A stretch of DNA of 11,020 nt, from assembly GCA_003140115.1 (NCBI GenBank), contig PLIQ01000166.1, positions 3,224 to 14,243 on the forward strand, read 5' to 3'. Below the pieces are notes generated by a model. It was not told the origin of the DNA and searched no databases. It saw only the letters and a list, made by a program, of their open reading frames with translations. The translations under genes and the position numbers were made by a program. Positions 6,801-11,020 of the stretch are shown here, piece after piece; position 1 is the first letter of the stretch, and each line of letters starts with the position of its first letter. The stretch comes from Actinomycetota bacterium (GTDB lineage Bacteria; Actinomycetota; Actinomycetes; Streptosporangiales; Streptosporangiaceae).

Positions 6801-7727
6801 GCCGACCCGGTGGCCAGCCAGCCCGCGAGCCAGTGGGCGCGCCCGCCGGCCCTGCTGCGGACCAAGGCCGAACTAGCCGCCGAGCTCCGGGGCCTGCCCG
6901 CCCCCGTGGTCCTGGTGCCGACCATGGGCGCGCTGCACGCCGGGCATCGCGCTCTGCTGCGGGCCGCCCGGGCCGCGGCCGGGCCGGCCGGCGGCGTGAT
7001 CGTGTCGATCTTCGTCAACCCGCTGCAGTTCCGGCCGGGGGAGGACCTGGACCGGTACCCGCGGACCCTGGATGACGACCTGGCCATGTGCGCGGAAGAG
7101 GGGGTACGGTCCGTGTTCGCCCCGTCGGCCGCTGAGATGTACCCCGCCGGCCCGCCGCAGGTGACCGTGGACCCGGGCCCGGCGGGCCAGGTGTACGAGG
7201 GCGAGTTCCGGCCCGGCTTCTTCGGCGGCGTGCTGACCGTGGTGCTCAAGCTGTTCCACCTGATCCGCCCGGACGTCGCCGTGTTCGGGGAGAAGGACGC
7301 GCAGCAACTCGCGCTGGTCCGCCGGCTGGTCGCCGACACCGACCTGGGCCTGGCTATCGAGCCGGTGCCGACCGTGCGCGACCCCGACGGCCTGGCCACC
7401 TCGAGCCGGAACCGGTACCTGTCCGCGGCCGACCGCGCGCTGGCGCTCACCCTGCCCCGCGCGCTGCGCGCGGCCCAGGCCCGTGCCCCCGAGGGCGCCA
7501 CCGCGGCACTGGCCGCCGCCCAGAAGGTCCTGCGCGCCGAGCCCGCCCTAGCGGTCGACTATGTCGCGGTCGTCGATCCGCGCACGTTCGGCCCGCCCGG
7601 GCGCGGGCCCGCGCTGATCGTGGCCGCGGTGACCGCGGGCGGCACCCGGCTGATCGATAACGTGCCGGTCATGCTGACCGGCACCCACAGCGAGGAAAGG
7701 GATTTCCGCGGTGCTGCTGACCATTGA
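6777..7727 (+). CDS. panC: Pantothenate synthetase (pantoate-beta-alanine ligase, PanC)
   Basis: This enzyme joins pantoate and beta-alanine with ATP via a pantoyl-adenylate to make pantothenate (vitamin B5). The 316-aa protein has a polar Pro/Gln-rich N-terminus (1-25) and the nucleotidyltransferase signature PTMGALHAGH (48-57, with the HxGH-type histidines H54 and H57). SIFVNPLQF (77-85), FRPGFFGGVLTVVLKLF (144-160), FGEKDAQQ (170-177) and VRDPDGLATSSRNRYLS (200-216, containing the KMSKS-equivalent loop) follow. Start: GTG 6777 overlaps the previous stop (GTGA), but a second in-frame GTG lies 12 bp on in a perfect duplication (6789). No clear Shine-Dalgarno supports either. Its 3' end overlaps coaX by 17 bp. 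panD, the usual beta-alanine supplier, is not in the cluster. Confidence 0.96.
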   Translation: MNQPVNQPADPVASQPASQWARPPALLRTKAELAAELRGLPAPVVLVPTMGALHAGHRALLRAARAAAGPAGGVIVSIFVNPLQFRPGEDLDRYPRTLDDDLAMCAEEGVRSVFAPSAAEMYPAGPPQVTVDPGPAGQVYEGEFRPGFFGGVLTVVLKLFHLIRPDVAVFGEKDAQQLALVRRLVADTDLGLAIEPVPTVRDPDGLATSSRNRYLSAADRALALTLPRALRAAQARAPEGATAALAAAQKVLRAEPALAVDYVAVVDPRTFGPPGRGPALIVAAVTAGGTRLIDNVPVMLTGTHSEERDFRGAADH

Positions 7728-8505
7728 CATCGGTAACACCAACACGGTGCTCGGGGTATTCGACGGCGACCGGGTCATTGACCACTGGCGGATGGCCACC
7801 GTCCCGGACCGGACCGCGGATGAACTGGCCGTGGTCCTGCACGGCCTGCTAGGGCGCAGCGACGCGTTTAGCGAAAGGGAAATCCACGGCATTTCGCTGT
7901 GCTCGACCGTGCCCTCGGTGCTGCACGAGATGCGCGAGATGTGCCGGCGCTATTACAGTGACCTGGCCACCGTGATCGTCGAGCCGGGGGTAAAGACGGG
8001 CATCCCGGTGCGCACCGACAACCCCAAGGAAGTGGGCAGCGACCGCATCATGAACTCGCTCGCCGCGGTGCACCTTTACGGTGGCCCGGCGATCGTGGTG
8101 GACTTCGGGACCTCGACCAACTTCGACGCGGTGAGCACGCGGGGGGAGTTCGTCGGCGGCGCGCTGGCCCCCGGAATCGAGATATCCGTGGACGCTCTGT
8201 CCCGCCGCGCCGCCCAGCTGCTCAAGGTCGAATTGATCAGGCCGCCTCGCGTCATCGGCAAGAACACTGTGGAATCCCTGCAATCCGGCATCATCTACGG
8301 GTTCGCCGCCCAGGTGGAGGGAATTGCCACCCGGATGGCCCGCGAGCTTTCTCCCGACGACCCCGACGCGGTGACCACGATCGCCACCGGCGGCCTCGCG
8401 CCGCTGGTCCTGGGCGAGGTCAGCGTCATCGATTACTACGAGCCGTGGCTCACCCTGATCGGCCTCCGGCTGGTCTACGAGAAAAACGCGGAGCCGGCCG
8501 ACTAG
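7711..8505 (+). CDS. coaX: Type III pantothenate kinase (CoaX)
   Basis: CoaX phosphorylates pantothenate with ATP, the first committed step of CoA synthesis; type III enzymes resist feedback by CoA. The 264-aa protein has the ASKHA-fold motifs LTIDIGNTNTVLGVF (3-17, with D6 and N9), EVGSDRIMNSLAAV (107-120), VVDFGTSTNFDAV (129-141), GEFVGGALAPGI (145-156), VESLQSGIIYGF (187-198) and TIATGGLAP (223-231). The start is GTG 7711, inside the last codons of panC, with GAGGAAAGG (7692-7700) 10 nt upstream, so it has its own strong ribosome site. The gene directly follows the enzyme that makes its substrate. Its TAG overlaps the convergent stop of the next gene within CTAG. Confidence 0.96.
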   Translation: MLLTIDIGNTNTVLGVFDGDRVIDHWRMATVPDRTADELAVVLHGLLGRSDAFSEREIHGISLCSTVPSVLHEMREMCRRYYSDLATVIVEPGVKTGIPVRTDNPKEVGSDRIMNSLAAVHLYGGPAIVVDFGTSTNFDAVSTRGEFVGGALAPGIEISVDALSRRAAQLLKVELIRPPRVIGKNTVESLQSGIIYGFAAQVEGIATRMARELSPDDPDAVTTIATGGLAPLVLGEVSVIDYYEPWLTLIGLRLVYEKNAEPAD

Positions 8506-9482
8506 CCGATGCGGACCGCGCCGACGTACGCGCTCCAGAACACCGGCTGCACCTGGACCGCCTCACCGAAGTCCGGCGCGTCCACCATCAGCCCGTTACC
8601 CAGGTAAATCCCCACATGCGAAATGTCGGCGAAGAAGAACACCAGGTCGCCGGGTTCCAGGTCGGCTCGCGGAATATGCACGCCGGAGTTCCACAGGTCT
8701 CCGGTGAAGTGCGGAAGCGAGACGCCTTCCTGGGCGAAGGCCCAGACCACCAGCCCCGAGCAGTCGAATTGGCCCGGGCCGGCCGCCCCCCAGACGTACG
8801 GATCACCGCGCCGGGACAGCGCCGCGGTCAGGGCCTGCGCCCCGACGGTGTTCGCGGTCGGAATGCTGATATCGGGGTACTGTCCGGTCTGCGTGAAAAT
8901 GGACATGGCCTGCTGCATCGCCGCGCTGTTAACCCGGTCGATCGCGGCGTTGATGGCTTGCTTCTTGGCGTTTAGCTGGGTCTGCAGCGTCCCCACCATG
9001 GCGAGCTGCTGGTCGGCCGTCTGCCGGGCGCGCTGATCCTGGTCCTCCACGGCAGTCAGCGTGCTGACCTTCTCGCCGCTGGCCTGATCGAGCTCGGTGA
9101 TGGTGGAGGCCTGGCTGAGGAACTGCTCCGGGTTGCCCGTGGTGAGCGCCTGCATGGTCGGGTCTAGCCCGGCGTCGATGTAGTTCGCAGCGGCCAGCTG
9201 GGCGATGGCCTGCTGCCCGCTGGCCAGCGCGGCCGCATCCCGGGTGGCGGCCAGCTGCGCGATCTGCGCGTCGGACTGCGCCCGGCTGAGCTGGATGCGC
9301 AGCCCGTCGTACTGCTCGCTCAGCGCGTTGATCTGGAACTCCAGCTGCTTGGCCTGCGCGACCAGGCTGGTCAGAGTGGGCTTCGGCGCGGTGGTCTGGG
9401 CCATGCTGTCCGCGGCGGGGACCAACAGGGCAAGCGCGGTTGTGGCGGCGACCAGGCAGGCCACTCCGCTCAGTTTGCGCAC
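8502..9482 (-). CDS. Secreted NlpC/P60 (C40) peptidoglycan endopeptidase with coiled-coil domain, RipA-like
   Basis: This 326-aa protein starts with a Sec signal peptide (basic MRKL, hydrophobic core, probable cleavage after DSMA near residue 28). A long Ala/Gln-rich coiled coil (about 37-190) and a C-terminal C40 domain (about 212-326) follow. The catalytic Cys is C241 in GQFDCSGLVVWAF and the His is H289 in ISHVGIYLGNG. The third polar position probably falls near D301 in MVDAPDFGEAV, but I cannot fix it. Family members cut the D-Glu-diaminopimelate bond of peptidoglycan during division or growth; the coiled coil often restrains or localises the enzyme. I chose the GTG at 9482 because it sits directly before the signal peptide. 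The reading frame continues upstream but there overlaps the divergent gene. No Shine-Dalgarno is visible; a TATTCT -10 lies 8 nt upstream, suggesting a leaderless mRNA. Confidence 0.92.
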   Translation of the reverse strand: MRKLSGVACLVAATTALALLVPAADSMAQTTAPKPTLTSLVAQAKQLEFQINALSEQYDGLRIQLSRAQSDAQIAQLAATRDAAALASGQQAIAQLAAANYIDAGLDPTMQALTTGNPEQFLSQASTITELDQASGEKVSTLTAVEDQDQRARQTADQQLAMVGTLQTQLNAKKQAINAAIDRVNSAAMQQAMSIFTQTGQYPDISIPTANTVGAQALTAALSRRGDPYVWGAAGPGQFDCSGLVVWAFAQEGVSLPHFTGDLWNSGVHIPRADLEPGDLVFFFADISHVGIYLGNGLMVDAPDFGEAVQVQPVFWSAYVGAVRIG

Positions 9483-9490
9483 AGCGATGC

Positions 9491-9524
9491 AGAATATTGG
9501 ACTCGAGGTCGGTTCCTCTACCGA
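9491..9524 (-). promoter_or_regulatory. Candidate leaderless promoter of the C40 hydrolase with an inverted repeat at -35
   Basis: On the minus strand TATTCT (9496 down to 9491) fits the TANNNT -10 pattern and ends 8 nt before the GTG, so transcription would start at or next to the start codon. A perfect inverted repeat, TCGGT-N6-ACCGA (9509-9524), covers the -35 region and could bind a regulator. There is no consensus -35 hexamer. Confidence 0.4.
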
Positions 9525-9583
9525 ATCAGTGAATTTGTCTGGGGCCGCCCGGCGTCCGGGCCGGTCGCGCCGGCCCCAGCGGC

Positions 9584-9589
9584 TAAGGT
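9584..9589 (+). promoter_or_regulatory. Candidate -10 element (TAAGGT) of the GNAT gene
   Basis: TAAGGT matches TANNNT and lies 10 nt before the ATG at 9600, so the transcript would have almost no leader. The overlapping AAGGTGGA could instead be read as a distant Shine-Dalgarno; the two readings exclude each other if transcription starts near 9597. Confidence 0.3.
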
Positions 9590-9599
9590 GGACGGCGCT

Positions 9600-10115
9600 A
9601 TGGCATACACGATCAGGCCCGCGCGCACTCGCGACGTGCCTATGATCCGCAAGCTCATCGACTCCAATGTGGAGTCTGGACGTTTGCTGAGTAAAGCTAC
9701 GGTGACGCTCTATGAAGACGTCCAGGAGTTCTGCGTAGCAGAACTTGTTGATGACGGCGCGCTGGCCGGTTGCGGCGCATTGCACGTGATGTGGGAGGAT
9801 CTCGCCGAGATCCGGACGGTGGCGGTTGTGCCGGACCGCCGTGGGCTCGGTATCGGCCACGCGGTCGTGGGCGAGTTGCTGGCCCGGGCCCGCGCGCTCG
9901 GGGTGCGCCGCGTGTTCTGCCTTACTTTCGCGGTTGACTTCTTCGCTCGCCACGGTTTCCAGCCCATCAGCGGCACTCCCGTGGCCGCGGAGGTGTACTC
10001 GGAGCTATTGCGTTCCTATGACGAGGGCGTGGCCGAGTTTCTCGACCTGGAGCGGGTAAAACCCAACACCTTGGGCAACACCCGCATGCTGTTGCGCCTC
10101 TTACCGGAGCGGTAA
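9600..10115 (+). CDS. GNAT-family amino-acid N-acetyltransferase (short ArgA type)
   Basis: This 171-aa single-domain GNAT protein begins MAYTIRPARTRDVPMIRKLI. It has the central ELVDDGALAGCGAL strand pair (48-61), the acetyl-CoA pyrophosphate loop VVPDRRGLGIG (76-86) and CLTFAVDFFARHGF (107-120). The C-terminal run EVYSELLRSYDEGVAEFLDL (131-150) is typical of the short actinobacterial amino-acid N-acetyltransferases. In that group (for example Mycobacterium tuberculosis Rv2747) the enzyme acetylates glutamate or glutamine for arginine synthesis. That role here is an inference from family likeness; no arg genes are near. ATG 9600 is preferred; GTG 9588 would add MDGA and leave almost no room for the shared promoter region. 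It diverges from the C40 hydrolase gene across 117 bp. Confidence 0.85.
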   Translation: MAYTIRPARTRDVPMIRKLIDSNVESGRLLSKATVTLYEDVQEFCVAELVDDGALAGCGALHVMWEDLAEIRTVAVVPDRRGLGIGHAVVGELLARARALGVRRVFCLTFAVDFFARHGFQPISGTPVAAEVYSELLRSYDEGVAEFLDLERVKPNTLGNTRMLLRLLPER

Positions 10116-10195
10116 AATGAGCATCGGCGTTGCGTACGTGACGATACGAGCCCGGCGGGAGCACGGGCCGCAGCGGGTTGCCGGAGGGCGGTGCT

Positions 10196-10345
10196 ATGTG
10201 GAATGACCTCGCGGCGCTGACCCCACCGCTGGTAGTTTGCGTGGCGTTCATCATCGGCCTGGCCATGTTCCTGCGTCGGGAGATGAGTGCCCGGCGCGGC
10301 GGCACGCCCCGCGTGCGGCGCCGATCGCGCGACCGGCGGTCTTGA
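10196..10345 (+). CDS. 49-aa single-pass membrane protein with basic C-terminus
   Basis: A small frame from ATG 10196 to TGA 10343-10345 is preceded by GGAGG (10183-10187) with 8-nt spacing, a near-ideal Shine-Dalgarno. The product begins MWNDLAALTPPLVV, has one hydrophobic helix (about residues 8-26, ending GLAMFL) and a strongly basic tail (about 12 Arg in the last 23 residues). This predicts an outside N-terminus and a cytoplasmic, nucleic-acid- or lipid-contacting tail. Third codon positions are mostly G/C, like the surrounding real genes. I do not recognise a named family. It lies between the GNAT gene and lsr2; a conserved small membrane protein is plausible. Confidence 0.6.
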   Translation: MWNDLAALTPPLVVCVAFIIGLAMFLRREMSARRGGTPRVRRRSRDRRS

Positions 10346-10392
10346 TATTTCGCGGAACGGCGGGGTATATGCCGAACTTGGCAGAACAAGTT
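10342..10392 (+). promoter_or_regulatory. Candidate upstream promoter P1 of lsr2 with palindromic operator
   Basis: TTGATA (10342-10347) and TATATG (10366-10371) are separated by 18 nt; the -35 overlaps the stop codon of the small membrane gene. Just downstream, over the expected start site, lies the perfect inverted repeat AACTTG-N6-CAAGTT (10375-10392). A transcript from here would have a leader of about 265 nt before lsr2. Both elements are motif readings. Confidence 0.35.
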
Positions 10393-10421
10393 GCACTGGA
10401 ACCGGCAGCGCGGTTCGCGTC

Positions 10422-10460
10422 CATCTTCTCGGTCCGTCTTCTCGGCCCATCTTGCCGGCA
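10422..10460 (+). repeat. Three imperfect 13-bp tandem repeats upstream of lsr2
   Basis: CATCTTCTCGGTC, CGTCTTCTCGGCC and CATCTTGCCGGCA follow each other without gaps (10422-10434, 10435-10447, 10448-10460). The period is not a multiple of three and no convincing gene covers the site, so the repeat is probably non-coding. Confidence 0.7.
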
Positions 10461-10571
10461 TGGCCGCGCTAACGGTGTACCCAATGTCGATTACTTAGAG
10501 TTACCGTCGTGCCGGATCTAGTCGGATGGCCGTGCCGGCGCCAGATTATGCGCGAATCGGTAGTCTCGGAA

Positions 10572-10607
10572 TTGTCAACGACAAGGGATTGGGTATATGT
10601 TAAACAT
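10572..10607 (+). promoter_or_regulatory. Proximal promoter P2 of lsr2 with two overlapping inverted repeats
   Basis: TTGTCA (10572-10577) is followed after 16 nt by TATATG (10594-10599), or after 18 nt by TATGTT (10596-10601), a TANNNT match. This is the best vegetative promoter in the window and gives a leader of about 35 nt. The -35 is embedded in TTGTC-AAC-GACAA (10572-10584), and the -10/start region in ATGTT-A-AACAT (10597-10607), both perfect. The surrounding AT-rich DNA is also the kind Lsr2 itself binds, so autoregulation is likely by family behaviour. Confidence 0.55.
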
Positions 10608-10642
10608 CCAAATAGGTTGCTCCGTCAGAAGGGCCCGATTCG

Positions 10643-10966
10643 ATGGCACAGAAGGTACAGGTGCTTCTCGTCGACGATCTCGATGGGAGCGAGGCGACAG
10701 AGACCGTGGCGTTTGGGCTCGATGGCGCCTCGTATGAGATCGATCTCAGCACCGGCAACGCAGGCAAGCTTCGTAAAGAGCTGGCTCACTATGTGGAGCA
10801 CGCGCGCAAAGCAAGTGCTCCGGCTCGACGTCGCCGGGCGCGTACTGGCCCCGGCCGTGAGCGCAGTGCGCAAATCCGCGCGTGGGCGAAGCAGCGCGGA
10901 TACAAGGTCAATGAGCGCGGCCGTATTCCGGCGAACATCGTCGCGGAGTACGAAGCCGCGCACTAG
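10643..10966 (+). CDS. lsr2: Lsr2, H-NS-like nucleoid-associated protein
   Basis: Lsr2 is the actinobacterial xenogeneic silencer: it dimerises and multimerises through its N-terminal half and grips the minor groove of AT-rich DNA with its C-terminal half. The 107-aa protein begins MAQKVQVLLVDDLDG, followed by the family's VAFGLDGASYEIDLS beta-strand region (22-36) and the helix NAGKLRKELAHYVEHAR (39-55). A basic linker (about 61-74) leads to the DNA-binding domain with IRAWAKQRGYKVNERGRIP (78-96); R92-G93-R94 is the AT-hook-like minor-groove motif. AGAAGGG (10627-10633) lies 9 nt before the ATG. The gene uses fewer G/C third positions than its neighbours, as is common for highly expressed small DNA-binding proteins. 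Full length, no defect seen. Confidence 0.97.
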   Translation: MAQKVQVLLVDDLDGSEATETVAFGLDGASYEIDLSTGNAGKLRKELAHYVEHARKASAPARRRRARTGPGRERSAQIRAWAKQRGYKVNERGRIPANIVAEYEAAH

Positions 10967-11020
10967 CACGCACGCACCGGAGTTCGCGAGTTCTTTGGCG
11001 TTCTCCCGGGTTCTTCGCCC
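10967..11020. other. Start of the intergenic region after lsr2
   Basis: No gene is visible in these 54 bases. GTTCT occurs at a 10-bp period (10990, 11000, 11010), and GGCG (10997-11000) could pair with CGCC (11016-11019) around a 15-nt loop, but neither makes a convincing terminator. The window ends here. Confidence 0.3.

Noticed and set aside
9483..9953. Longer N-terminus for the C40 hydrolase, up to 483 aa
   Set aside because: The extension overlaps the divergent GNAT gene and would bury the clear signal peptide that starts at 9482.
10117..10206. A 29-codon frame directly after the GNAT stop, overlapping the small membrane gene by 11 bp, with GGAG 8 nt upstream
   Set aside because: The product has no hydrophobic, domain-like or compositional feature. 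It could be a leader for the small gene, but nothing beyond the ribosome-site match supports it.
10369..10521. Open frame of 51-94 aa ending at 10521
   Set aside because: It contains two TTA codons and weak third-position bias, has no good ribosome site, and covers the 13-bp repeats and promoter-like motifs.
10625..10969. A 114-aa minus-strand frame opposite lsr2
   Set aside because: It is fully antisense to a clearly recognised gene and shows no domain.
1..11020. Defence system, prophage, transposon or CRISPR array
   Set aside because: I found no transposase, integrase, phage, nuclease or spacer-repeat pattern; every long gene is a recognisable core or envelope function in a conserved actinobacterial order.

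Overview
The window is high-GC chromosomal DNA from an actinobacterium. Evidence is strong G/C bias at third codon positions, many GTG starts, a run of 4-bp gene overlaps, and the gene set ftsH - folE - folP - folK - DUF3180 - DUF2520 - panC - coaX - lsr2, which is a classic actinobacterial neighbourhood. A free-standing MprF/LysX-type transferase between folE and folP points toward a Streptomyces-, Streptosporangium- or Frankia-like lineage more than Mycobacterium, but I cannot place the genus. I see no mobile element, CRISPR array, rRNA, tRNA or defence system.

Positions 1-5706, plus strand. First comes the 3' part of ftsH, coupled by GTGA to folE (GTP cyclohydrolase I). A 241-bp leader follows, carrying a candidate ECF-sigma (SigE-like) promoter and a 9-codon upstream ORF whose stop overlaps the next start. 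That next gene is a 627-aa membrane aminoacyl-phosphatidylglycerol synthase-like protein. It is followed, all with 4-bp overlaps, by folP, folK and a four-helix DUF3180 membrane protein. The usual folB between folP and folK is absent.

Positions 5707-8505, plus strand. A 114-bp gap with a compound stem-loop and a TANNNT -10 element probably separates the folate unit from a pantothenate/CoA unit. This unit holds a Rossmann/DUF2520 oxidoreductase-like protein, panC and coaX. The panD often found between panC and coaX is absent. coaX ends tail-to-tail with the next gene inside a shared CTAG.

Positions 8502-10115. A secreted coiled-coil NlpC/P60 peptidoglycan hydrolase (minus strand) diverges from a GNAT amino-acid N-acetyltransferase of the ArgA type (plus strand). 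Both may be transcribed as leaderless mRNAs from a 117-bp shared region.

Positions 10116-11020. A 49-aa single-pass membrane protein with its own Shine-Dalgarno is followed by about 300 bp of AT-richer DNA. This holds two candidate promoters sharing the 9-mer GGGTATATG, several perfect inverted repeats and a 3 x 13-bp tandem repeat. Then comes lsr2, the H-NS-like nucleoid protein.

Most of the window is core metabolism. The less ordinary material lies in the regulatory regions (the leader of the transferase gene, the region upstream of lsr2), the small membrane gene, and the two missing pathway genes (folB, panD).
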